NCBI GenBank assembly: GCA_016291895.1
Contig: JAEEZO010000033.1
Coordinates: forward strand, 1 to 23,306
DNA length: 23,306 bases
Reading direction: 5' to 3'
Origin: Caryophanales bacterium
GTDB lineage: Bacteria > Bacillota_I > Bacilli_A > RF39 > UBA660
The translations under genes and the position numbers were made by a program. Below are positions 15,992 through 21,878 of the stretch, piece by piece. The number at the start of each line of letters is the position of its first letter. Within the stretch, counting starts at the first letter, position 1. The notes beneath the pieces were generated by a model. The model did not search any database and was not told the DNA's origin. It saw only the letters and a list, made by a program, of their open reading frames with translations.

Positions 15992-16172
15992 GAAAGCTTT
16001 AGAACTAGAAAAAGAAAGAATTCTCTTGTTGTTTGAAAAAGAAAAATATAATAATCAACAAAAGAAATGGTTTCTTGAATCGAAAATGATTGGTATAGAA
16101 AAAAGTAATGATCAAGAATTAATGAATGTATATAAAGAATTATTAGAAATGATAGAGAAGGAGGAAAAATAA
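15960..16172 (+). CDS. Small charged helical protein of the metalloprotease cassette
   Basis: A 70-residue, Lys/Glu-rich protein (MKMSEKEILDKKALELEKER..., ending LLEMIEKEEK), almost certainly one or two long helices or a coiled coil. No known family recognised. AAGGAG at 15950-15955 precedes it; ATG 15960 (4-base gap) and ATG 15966 (10-base gap) are both possible starts. It overlaps the end of the metalloprotease gene and its TAA stop shares a base with the ATG of the next gene (TAATG), so the three genes are translated as a coupled set. Overlap on both sides and a good ribosome binding site argue that it is real. Confidence 0.7.
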   Translation: MKMSEKEILDKKALELEKERILLLFEKEKYNNQQKKWFLESKMIGIEKSNDQELMNVYKELLEMIEKEEK

Positions 16173-17137
16173 TGGAACCAAGTAATAACGAAAATAAAGA
16201 CAACAAACCAGTGTTAACACCCGTTAACTATGAAAGTAAGGAAGAACATCATGGAATATTAACTATCATATGTGTTATTGTATTATGCATTTTAGTAGGA
16301 GTAGGAGCATTCTTTGCATATAAACATTTTACAAGTAATAATGATAAGCCAACAGATCCTATAAAAGAAGAAGAGAAGAAAGAAGAGGAAACACCTCAAG
16401 ATGAAAACAATAAGGAAGAAGATCCTCAAAATGAAAATGATAAAAAAGATGATAATGTAGATGACGATGAACTAAGTTATGAAGAAATGCAAAAACAAGT
16501 AGAGGAATATAAAAAGAAAGTTCATGAAAAAGAATCTGCTAATGAAAAGAAAATAATTGAATTCATTGATAAATATGGATTAGATCTTCTATATTATCCA
16601 TCTGAAATAAACCCTAATGAACCATCAGGAGATTTAGAACACGTAGCATACTGGTATGTTAAGGATAATCATGAAGGGGAAGGACTTAAATATCAGAAAG
16701 AAGAATTTGATAAATATTTTAAAAAGGTTTTTGATATTGTTCCAACCAAATATGTGGATATCATATGTCATGAAGATAATAAAGTCTTCTACTATTATAA
16801 AGATGGAATGTTTGTATATAATGAGAATCATGGTGGACATGGTGCTTCTGATGCTCCGGGATTTATCGATTATTACATTGTCGACTATAAAGAGAGTAAT
16901 AATCAATACATAATAAAATTAATTTTTAATAATTATGATGAAATGAATGGTTATAAGGTTAATGGTGAAGATGATGAAATTATTTATGGAGATGATGAAC
17001 ATACAATTAATGATTTAGATGCGGTGAAATATTTCCATGAACATATCGATAAATATAAGAGTAAAACTGTATTTGAATATACTTTAGAAAAGAAAGATGA
17101 TAGTTTTATCTTAAAATCATTTAAAATCGTAAAATAA
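16172..17137 (+). CDS. Single-pass membrane protein with acidic linker and unknown outer domain
   Basis: 321 residues, not recognised. Residues 1-27 are a hydrophilic cytosolic part, 28-50 a membrane helix, 58-100 a strongly acidic Glu/Asp/Lys/Pro linker, then a coiled-coil-like stretch (101-130). The outer domain of about 190 residues (130-321) mixes helices and strands and is rich in Tyr, Asp and His (AYWYVKDN, YYYKDGMFVYNENHGGHG, FIDYYIVDYKE, and the closing FEYTLEKKDDSFILKSFKIVK). This kind of C-terminal beta domain occurs in many uncharacterised Bacilli surface proteins. GGAGG at 16160-16164 and the TAATG overlap support the start. It is the last gene of the cassette, before a terminator. 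Confidence 0.78.
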   Translation: MEPSNNENKDNKPVLTPVNYESKEEHHGILTIICVIVLCILVGVGAFFAYKHFTSNNDKPTDPIKEEEKKEEETPQDENNKEEDPQNENDKKDDNVDDDELSYEEMQKQVEEYKKKVHEKESANEKKIIEFIDKYGLDLLYYPSEINPNEPSGDLEHVAYWYVKDNHEGEGLKYQKEEFDKYFKKVFDIVPTKYVDIICHEDNKVFYYYKDGMFVYNENHGGHGASDAPGFIDYYIVDYKESNNQYIIKLIFNNYDEMNGYKVNGEDDEIIYGDDEHTINDLDAVKYFHEHIDKYKSKTVFEYTLEKKDDSFILKSFKIVK

Positions 17138-17149
17138 ATGTTTAATAAA

Positions 17150-17178
17150 AAGAACTTTCCTTTATGGGAAAGTTTTTT
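17150..17178 (+). terminator. Intrinsic terminator after the metalloprotease cassette
   Basis: AACTTTCC (17153-17160) / GGAAAGTT (17167-17174), extendable by A-T and G-U pairs, TTTATG loop, T-run 17173-17178. Confidence 0.9.
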
Positions 17179-17195
17179 ATTTATTAATAAATGTG

Positions 17196-17224
17196 TTGTA
17201 ATTACAATTTTTGTTTGATATAAT
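17196..17224 (+). promoter_or_regulatory. Sigma-A promoter of rpmG-efp
   Basis: TTGTAA (17196-17201), 17-base spacer, TATAAT (17219-17224). Transcription start about 17231; AGGGAGGTG ribosome binding site at 17238-17246. Confidence 0.75.
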
Positions 17225-17250
17225 ACTAAATGGAAAAAGGGAGGTGCTTT

Positions 17251-17415
17251 ATGGCAAAGATCGGAAATAGACAAAGAAAAACACTTGTTTGCACAGTATG
17301 TAATGAAGAAAATTATCGTACTAATAAAAATGTTAAAAATACTACAGAAAGACTAGAATTAAGTAAATATTGTTCTAGATGTCAAAAACATACAGTACAT
17401 AAAGAAAAGAAATAA
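17251..17415 (+). CDS. rpmG: Large ribosomal subunit protein bL33 (zinc-binding form)
   Basis: A 54-residue 50S protein starting [17 protein letters not shown]. It has two CxxC pairs (CTVC and CSRC), so it is the zinc-containing C+ form of bL33, and the usual [23 protein letters not shown] end. ATG 17251 is chosen for the very strong GGGAGGTG just upstream and the family length; an in-frame upstream ATG at 17230 would add seven residues and bury the ribosome binding site. It shares a promoter with efp 14 bases downstream. Confidence 0.96.
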   Translation: MAKIGNRQRKTLVCTVCNEENYRTNKNVKNTTERLELSKYCSRCQKHTVHKEKK

Positions 17416-17429
17416 GAGGGGAATAAATA

Positions 17430-17987
17430 ATGATTAATGTTAATGATTTAAAAGTTGGTATGACCATTATGTATGAAAATAATATCTATTCTGTAATGGA
17501 TACTCAACATGTTAAACCAGGTAAAGGCGCTGCCTTTGTTCAAGCTAAACTAAAAAACTTAAGAAGTGGATCAATCATTGAAAATCGTTTCAATTCAAGT
17601 GATAAAGTAGAACCAGCTAGAATTGAAAAGAAACCAATGCAATTCTTATATTCAATGAATGATGTTTATTATTTCATGAATATGAATGATTATGAACAAG
17701 TAGAAATTAATAAATCACAAATCGGTGACGATGTTGATCTATTAAAAGAAAACTTAACTGTAGACATTATGTTTTTTGAAGGTGAAATGTTAGGTATGAA
17801 CTTACCTGATAAAATTGAACTTAAAGTTACTCATACTGAACCAGCTGTAAAGGGAAATACGACAAGTAGTGCTATGAAAGATGCAACACTTGAAACAGGA
17901 AAAGTAATTAAAGTACCTTTATTTATTGAACAAGATGAAGTTATTTTAGTAAGTAGTAAAGATGGAAAATATGTATCTCGTGCATAA
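17430..17987 (+). CDS. efp: Elongation factor P
   Basis: EF-P enters the ribosomal E site and relieves stalling at consecutive prolines. The 185-residue protein has the three-domain layout. The N-domain is KOW-like with the loop HVKPGKGAAF, and its tip Lys32 is where Bacillus EF-P carries 5-aminopentanol. Two OB-folds follow (about 65-127 and 130-185), including the TVDIMFFEGEMLGMNLPDKIEL and signature-type DATLETGKVIKVPLFIEQDE segments. The ribosome binding site is GAGGGG at 17416-17421. It pairs with rpmG in one operon and ends in a terminator whose 5' arm is coding. Confidence 0.97.
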   Translation: MINVNDLKVGMTIMYENNIYSVMDTQHVKPGKGAAFVQAKLKNLRSGSIIENRFNSSDKVEPARIEKKPMQFLYSMNDVYYFMNMNDYEQVEINKSQIGDDVDLLKENLTVDIMFFEGEMLGMNLPDKIELKVTHTEPAVKGNTTSSAMKDATLETGKVIKVPLFIEQDEVILVSSKDGKYVSRA

Positions 17988-18000
17988 TCCATCTTTTTTT
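17958..18000 (+). terminator. Intrinsic terminator after efp
   Basis: AAAGATGGA (17958-17966) pairs with TCCATCTTT (17988-17996) across a loop of about 21 bases, then a T-run to 18000. The stop codon is in the loop. Confidence 0.8.
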
Positions 18001-18021
18001 ATTGTCAATTAGTTTTGTAAA

Positions 18022-18074
18022 GTAAAAAAAAGTTAAAAAAAACTATTGCATTAAAAAAATATCTATAGTATGAT
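18022..18074 (+). promoter_or_regulatory. Strong promoter of RNA-A with A-tract UP-like element
   Basis: A-tracts at 18024-18031 and 18035-18042, then TTGCAT (18046-18051), 17-base spacer, TATGAT (18069-18074). The same layout precedes RNA-B. A-tracts directly upstream of -35 act as UP elements at rRNA and other strong promoters. Confidence 0.8.
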
Positions 18075-18280
18075 TAAGATGCTTAGATAAATGGTAGAAA
18101 CATTTATTTATGTCATTACAATTAATTATCTTTGGTTGATTTCTTATTTATTTAAGAATTCATTATTTAAGATATTATTTTTATATTTTATCTTTTGTCT
18201 CTTTAGGGACTGTTACTTTAATTAGTAACTGCATCTATATGATGCTTATTATGATAATTAATTTTTGACAGGTTATTATT

Positions 18281-18540
18281 TAATATTTTATTTTAATAAC
18301 TTAATATTTTATTTAATAATTTTAATTTAATTAATTTATTACTTAATTATTACTTGTTATTATTTATTTTTAATCTATTATTTAATAATTCCATTTATAT
18401 TATTTAATTTATTATTTATTATTTAATTTAATATTTAGTTCTTTATTTAATATAATTTATTACTATTTAATTATTTTTAATTATTTATTTAATTATTTAT
18501 AATTTATTTAGTTTATTTCCAACAATTATTTCTAATTTAC
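18281..18540 (+). other. Extremely AT-rich, T-biased tract inside RNA-A
   Basis: By hand count this 260-base stretch has 3 G and 13 C. It consists of variants of TTATTTAAT / TTATTTATT without an exact repeat unit. Nothing like it is in RNA-B, so it looks like an expansion within RNA-A. No protein gene or replication-initiator box was seen. Confidence 0.85.
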
Positions 18541-18769
18541 TTATATAGTTTATCATTTATTTGATATTTATATATTTAATTCTTAGTTTAATTAATTGGA
18601 CTGTTTCTATCGGTAGAAAAGATTTTTATCGATTATCGCCTCTAAGTATTACAATTGTATTTGAGAAAGTAAACTCAAAAGATAATAGTTGCTAACAATT
18701 ACTGATAATAATTGTTATAATATTTATGTTTCATTACATAAATGATCGCAATATTTCTAAACTCGAATT

Positions 18770-18799
18770 GATATCTTTTATCAGAGGATATCTTTTTTT
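18770..18799 (+). terminator. Terminator of RNA-A
   Basis: GATATC (18770-18775) / GATATC (18787-18792), 11-base loop TTTTATCAGAG, seven T. An alternative hairpin TGATA/TATCA is possible. The loop's AGAGG is complementary to the conserved CCTCT at 18639-18643. Confidence 0.85.
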
Positions 18800-18829
18800 G
18801 TGCCTTTTTTTATTGTTGTGTAAACCATA

Positions 18830-18878
18830 AAAAAAGTTTAAAAAAACTATTGCAATAATATAATTATTATAGTAAGAT
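18830..18878 (+). promoter_or_regulatory. Strong promoter of RNA-B with A-tract UP-like element
   Basis: A-tracts at 18829-18835 and 18840-18846, TTGCAA (18850-18855), 17-base spacer, TAAGAT (18873-18878). About 25 bases around the A-tracts and -35 nearly match the RNA-A promoter (AAAAACTATTGCA is shared). Confidence 0.78.
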
Positions 18879-18884
18879 ATAATT

Positions 18885-19311
18885 GTCTAGATGATAGAAA
18901 GCCTATTTACTAGATAATATCTTATTATTTATTAAAGCTTAGCTTTGATAATTATTCTTGTTTTATACAAGAAACAATATTTTATATATTGTATTACCTT
19001 ATTACGGTTATTATAATTTAATCCTTCGTGGTATCTAATATATATCACTTAGCTGTTTATTTTATAATATGTATACCTTGTGTATACTTTATGGATGTTA
19101 TCTTTGGTTATTCTATTTAGGGTAGAAAGAGCTGTTAAACACAGTTGTTATCGCCTCTAGGTATTACAATTGGATAAGGGAAAGTAAACCCTATGATAAT
19201 AAGTTATTATAAATACTGATAATATTTATGAGAGTTTACTATTTATTTAGTAAATGTTATAACTTTTTCTAAACTCAATTTGATATCTTTTATCAGAGGA
19301 TATCTTTTTTT
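18885..19311 (+). ncRNA. RNA-B: second large structured noncoding RNA (about 430 nt), paralogue of RNA-A
   Basis: Own promoter and terminator, no protein gene. Hairpins in order: TTGTCTAG/CTAGATAA (18883-18917, loop with GATAGAAA), TTATTAAAGC/GCTTTGATAA (18929-18951), TTCTTG/CAAGAA (18955-18973), ACAATAT/ATATTGT (18974-18992), GTATAC/GTATAC (19071-19087), TTCTA/TAGAA (19111-19127) and CTGT/ACAG (19132-19142 region). The conserved 24-base block is at 19149-19172 with one change from RNA-A. Then come AGGG/CCCT with AAAGTAAA loop (19177-19192), ATAAATA/TATTTAT with CTGATAA loop (19209-19229) and TTTACTA/TAGTAAA (19235-19254). The strand TTTCTAAACTC (19267-19277) and the terminator, identical to that of RNA-A over 33 bases, complete it. 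It lacks the AT-rich tract. It ends 78 bases before the next gene, so a leader role for that gene is also possible. Confidence 0.82.
19282..19311 (+). terminator. Terminator of RNA-B
   Basis: GATATC (19282-19287) / GATATC (19299-19304), loop TTTTATCAGAG, seven T; identical to the RNA-A terminator. AGAGG at 19295-19299 complements CCTCT at 19154-19158. Confidence 0.85.
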
Positions 19312-19389
19312 GTTGTATAATTTTGTCTATTATATGTTTCTTATAATTATCTAATGTTAATATATTTTATATCTAGTGGAGGATGTATA

Positions 19390-20016
19390 ATGATTAATAA
19401 TAATATGAAACAATTATTTGAACAATTCTGCAAGGCTTATGGCATTAAAAATGCTGATATTTATGATAAAGAACTTGTAAATGCTTTCTTTGAATGGTTT
19501 ATGGAACCAAAAATAGCTCAAGATGCTTTCTATAGAGAACAATTAAATTGTATGGGTCTTGATATTGATGATAGTAAAACAATCGAAGTAGGTAAAACAG
19601 TTCATGATTCTATTGTTCTACCTTATAAGACAACAATTGTAACACCAGATGGAACTGGTTTTGAAAACTATAAAGATCGTGTTATCGTAGCTAATTTAAA
19701 GTTCCATGGAAAATTTCCAACTTTAATTCAACAACGTGGTAGTATGACACATGCTATTCCAGTTGATCTATATCAAACATTTATGACGCAAAATCCTTAT
19801 GACAAGAGTGAAATTGAAAATTGGGAAAGATTCCCATATCAAAATGTTGTTGTAGGCGTTTATGGTGACATTAATGATAAAGATGTTCATGAAAAGATTA
19901 GACAAATGGATGAATTTTATCAAAGATTAAATCCTGAATTTAATCCACGTAAAGATTTCATAAGTGAAAATAATTGCTATGCTGAAATCGTTACAACAGA
20001 TCGAAAAATAAGATAA
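19390..20016 (+). CDS. Conserved-looking soluble protein of unknown function next to the tandem RNAs
   Basis: 208 residues, not recognised. ATG 19390 is chosen because GGAGGA lies at 19378-19383; an upstream TTG at 19354 in the same frame has no such site. It is soluble with no signal peptide. The N-terminal third is helical (MKQLFEQFCKAYGI, then FFEWFMEPKIAQDAFYREQL); the middle is strand-rich (DSIVLPYKTTIVTPDGTGF, DRVIVANLKFHGKFP, RGSMTHAIPVDLYQTF), then NVVVGVYGDIND and a helical, polar end. No metal-binding, P-loop or nuclease motif is evident. TATAAT boxes at 19316-19321 and 19342-19347 could start its transcription. Codon use is like its neighbours. It is a single gene with its own terminator; adjacency to RNA-A/RNA-B makes a shared role worth testing, but that is inference. 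Confidence 0.8.
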   Translation: MINNNMKQLFEQFCKAYGIKNADIYDKELVNAFFEWFMEPKIAQDAFYREQLNCMGLDIDDSKTIEVGKTVHDSIVLPYKTTIVTPDGTGFENYKDRVIVANLKFHGKFPTLIQQRGSMTHAIPVDLYQTFMTQNPYDKSEIENWERFPYQNVVVGVYGDINDKDVHEKIRQMDEFYQRLNPEFNPRKDFISENNCYAEIVTTDRKIR

Positions 20017-20018
20017 TA

Positions 20019-20044
20019 AAGTCTCACGAAAGTGAGATTTTTTT
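20019..20044 (+). terminator. Intrinsic terminator after the 208-residue protein
   Basis: TCTCAC (20022-20027) / GTGAGA (20032-20037) with a GAAA tetraloop, extended by A-T and G-U pairs, then seven T. Confidence 0.93.
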
Positions 20045-20122
20045 ATTAACATTTATTTACATTATGCTTTTACTAATTTTGACATTTCTCTGTAAAAGGT
20101 ATAAAAAATAAACCATATATCA

Positions 20123-20151
20123 TTTACTTTATTTCATAAAAATAGTATATT
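20123..20151 (+). promoter_or_regulatory. Promoter of mraZ-rsmH-ftsL
   Basis: TTTACT (20123-20128), 17-base spacer, TATATT (20146-20151); start of transcription near 20158, directly before the MraZ boxes. Confidence 0.6.
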
Positions 20152-20159
20152 ATTATTGA

Positions 20160-20189
20160 AGTGTGGAACAAAGTGGTGAAAAGTGGGGG
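20160..20189 (+). promoter_or_regulatory. MraZ operator: three GTGG boxes at 10-bp period
   Basis: GTGG at 20163-20166, 20173-20176 and 20183-20186; the last two sit in AAAGTGG repeats (20170-20176, 20180-20186). MraZ is known to bind such tandem GTGG/AAAGTG repeats upstream of its own gene. The third box runs into the GGGGG ribosome binding site, so bound MraZ would cover both the transcription start region and the translation start. Confidence 0.85.
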
Positions 20190-20194
20190 ATTCT

Positions 20195-20632
20195 ATGTTT
20201 ACAGGAGAATATCGACACTCAATTGATGATAAAGGTAGGTTAATTATCCCATCAAAAATTCGTCAAGGTTTAGGTGATGATATGATTATCACTAGAGGAC
20301 TAGACGGATGTCTTTTTGGCTATGACAAAAAAACATGGGAGAAATTAATGGAAAGGTTGAACTCACTACCTTTTACTAAGAAAGATGTTCGTGCGTTCAC
20401 CCGTTTTATCGCCAGTGGAGCCTGCACTTTGGATTTTGATAAACAAGGTAGAATAAATTTACCTAGTTATTTGATGAAGCATGCAAACCTAGATAAAGAC
20501 GTCGTTATCATAGGTGTTTCCAATCGTATCGAGATTTGGGATAGTAATAAGTGGGATGAATTTATTAATACTAATATCGATAGTTTATCAGACATCGCAG
20601 AAAATTTATTTGACGTGAATATAGAACTTTAG
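20195..20632 (+). CDS. mraZ: MraZ transcriptional regulator of the division/cell-wall cluster
   Basis: MraZ is a ring-forming AbrB-fold DNA-binding protein that controls its own dcw operon. The 145-residue protein begins MFTGEYRHSIDDKGRLIIPS. It has the two SpoVT/AbrB half-domains with the DxKGR and DKQGR motifs (residues 11-15 and 82-86), as in all MraZ. The start is ATG 20195 after the GGGGG ribosome binding site; an in-frame GTG at 20183 lies inside the operator and is rejected. It is first in an mraZ-rsmH-ftsL operon, 8 bases before rsmH, with the matching operator upstream. Confidence 0.97.
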   Translation: MFTGEYRHSIDDKGRLIIPSKIRQGLGDDMIITRGLDGCLFGYDKKTWEKLMERLNSLPFTKKDVRAFTRFIASGACTLDFDKQGRINLPSYLMKHANLDKDVVIIGVSNRIEIWDSNKWDEFINTNIDSLSDIAENLFDVNIEL

Positions 20633-20640
20633 GAGGATTT

Positions 20641-21564
20641 ATGCATTATACGGTAATGAAGAATGAATCTATTGAAGCTCTAAATTTACAAGAATCGGGT
20701 GTGTATGTTGATTGTACCTTAGGATATGCAGGTGATTCAACAGAGATTTTAAAGCGTGTGAAAAGGGGTTTTCTATTCGCCTTCGATCAAGATAGTGAAG
20801 CTATTGCTTGGTCCGAACAAAAACTTAAAAGTGTTGCTTCAAACTTTGAAATTATTAAGAGCAATTTTAAAAACCTAAAAGAAGAACTTAATAAAAGAGG
20901 AGTTAATGAAGTAGATGGCATCTTATTCGATTTAGGTGTCAGTAGTCCACAACTCGATTGCGACTACAGGGGGTTTAGTTACCATAAAAACGCACGGCTT
21001 GATATGCGTATGGATTTGTCTAGTGACTTTTCAGCTTATGATGTCGTTAATACTTATAGTGAAGATAAGTTGAATGATATTATTTTTCGTTATGGCGAAG
21101 AAAAATATGCAAGAAGGATTGCGAAGAATATTGTTAAAAAAAGATTAGTTAAACCAATTGAAACAACATTTGATCTCTTAGATATTATAAAGGAATCAAT
21201 CCCTTTTAAAGATCGAAGAGATAAGCATCCAGGCAAAAAGACTTTTCAAGCTATAAGAATTGAAGTCAATCATGAACTTGAGGTGTTAGAAATAGGTTTA
21301 AAAGATGCCCTATCACTACTTAAAGTAGGTGGAAGAGTCGTTGTAATAACCTTTCATTCTTTAGAGGACAAGATTGTAAAAAGTATATTTAGAGAAGTAA
21401 GTGAAGTTGATCCGAAACTAAAAGGTTTACCTGATGTTCCCGATGAACTCTTACCAGACTATCGAATAGTCAATAATAAAGCAATTGTCCCAACAGAAAA
21501 AGAACTAGAAGAAAATAATCGTAGTAGATCAAGTAAATTAAGGATTATCGAAAGGATAAAATAA
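20641..21564 (+). CDS. rsmH: 16S rRNA (cytosine1402-N4)-methyltransferase RsmH
   Basis: RsmH (MraW) uses S-adenosylmethionine to methylate N4 of C1402 in the 16S rRNA decoding centre. At 307 residues it is near the family norm. The SAM-binding motif is DCTLGYAGDS (residues 24-33), followed by FAFDQDSEAI, the DGILFDLGVSSPQLD block with GFSYHKNARLDMRM, KHPGKKTFQAIRIEVNHEL, and VGGRVVVITFHSLEDKIVK. All are diagnostic. AGGAGG at 20632-20637 precedes ATG 20641. Second gene of the dcw-type operon. Confidence 0.97.
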   Translation: MHYTVMKNESIEALNLQESGVYVDCTLGYAGDSTEILKRVKRGFLFAFDQDSEAIAWSEQKLKSVASNFEIIKSNFKNLKEELNKRGVNEVDGILFDLGVSSPQLDCDYRGFSYHKNARLDMRMDLSSDFSAYDVVNTYSEDKLNDIIFRYGEEKYARRIAKNIVKKRLVKPIETTFDLLDIIKESIPFKDRRDKHPGKKTFQAIRIEVNHELEVLEIGLKDALSLLKVGGRVVVITFHSLEDKIVKSIFREVSEVDPKLKGLPDVPDELLPDYRIVNNKAIVPTEKELEENNRSRSSKLRIIERIK

Positions 21565-21589
21565 AAAGAAGAAAAAGGAGAGTGATAAA

Positions 21590-21877
21590 TTGAAGAAAAG
21601 TAATAAACTTAGAAGCAGAAGAGAACGTATTCTACTTGCTATATTCTTGCTTCTATTAATCGCTACTCCCATAGTTACAATATATTTTAAGTCATCTTTG
21701 TCTGAAGTAAATATCCGTGTTGAAAAGATGAAAAAATCAATCGCTATTCAAGAAAAGAAAAACGAAAGTTTGGAAATGAAAATTAATGAATTAGCGTCTC
21801 TTGATAATGTCCAGGATATTATCAAACAAGAAGGCTTAACTTATAATAATGATAATATTAAAAATATTAATCGTTAG
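21590..21877 (+). CDS. ftsL: FtsL/DivIC-type cell-division protein
   Basis: A 95-residue bitopic membrane protein: basic N-terminus (MKKSNKLRSRRER), membrane helix at about 13-33, then a coiled coil (about 35-72) and a short C-terminus with the DNVQDIIKQEGL pattern typical of FtsL/DivIC. FtsL forms the division complex with DivIC/FtsB and DivIB. Sequence alone cannot separate FtsL from DivIC, but the place right after rsmH is that of ftsL. The start is TTG 21590, with AAAGGAG at 21574-21580. The usual pbpB/ftsI, mraY and murD do not follow; a terminator ends the operon. Confidence 0.85.
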   Translation: MKKSNKLRSRRERILLAIFLLLLIATPIVTIYFKSSLSEVNIRVEKMKKSIAIQEKKNESLEMKINELASLDNVQDIIKQEGLTYNNDNIKNINR

Positions 21878-21878
21878 T

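Larger units (their letters stand above)
18081..18799 (+). ncRNA. RNA-A: large structured noncoding RNA (about 720 nt), unknown family
   Basis: No convincing protein gene lies here, yet the stretch has its own promoter and terminator. The 5' part has a hairpin ATAAATG / CATTTAT with GTAGAAA loop (18087-18107), then TTCTTA / TAAGAA (18141-18158), and three hairpins side by side: GTCTC/GGGAC (18197-18210), GTTACT/AGTAAC (18212-18229) and GCATC/GATGC (18231-18245). A very AT-rich tract follows (18281-18540). The 3' core has TTTCTA/TAGAAA with TCGG loop (18604-18619) and a 24-base conserved block at 18634-18657 (starts TATCGCCTCT). It goes on with TTTGAG/CTCAAA with AAAGTAAA loop (18660-18679), AACAATTA/TAATTGTT with CTGATAA loop (18694-18716), ATTTATG/CATAAAT (18722-18743) and the terminator. 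The core recurs in RNA-B with compensatory stem changes. I do not recognise it as RNase P, tmRNA, SRP, 6S or a known riboswitch. ROOL/GOLLD/OLE-class large RNAs remain to be excluded. Confidence 0.82.

Noticed and set aside
15931..16206. Minus-strand open frame of 91 codons across the junction of the metalloprotease cassette
   Set aside because: It is the reverse of a Lys/Glu-rich coding region, lacks a ribosome binding site and opposes two overlapping + strand genes.
17230..17250. Upstream ATG of rpmG
   Set aside because: It would put the strong GGGAGGTG ribosome binding site inside the gene and add residues not seen in bL33.
16634..17274. Extra open frames on both strands inside and after the membrane protein gene
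   Set aside because: Other-frame readings of the same gene; one runs through the terminator and the rpmG promoter.
18281..18600. AT-rich tract as a replication origin
   Set aside because: No DnaA-box clusters, and dnaA/dnaN are not nearby; it lies inside a transcribed unit with promoter and terminator.
18660..18680. GAGAAAGTAAACTC / GGGAAAGTAAACCC resemble RNase P RNA motifs (GGAAAGTCC, GGTAAACTC)
   Set aside because: The rest of the RNase P core (ACAGAA segment, P4 partner, order of motifs) is missing, there are two copies, and the motif is a plain hairpin here.
18694..18716. CTGATAA recalls the hammerhead ribozyme CTGATGA
   Set aside because: It differs at a key base and is a closed hairpin loop; the GAAA partner strand and the other stems are absent.
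18001..19353. CRISPR array, tmRNA, tRNA or intron
   Set aside because: No regularly spaced direct repeats, no tRNA-like TTCGA arm or CCA end, no group II domain V or intron-encoded protein.
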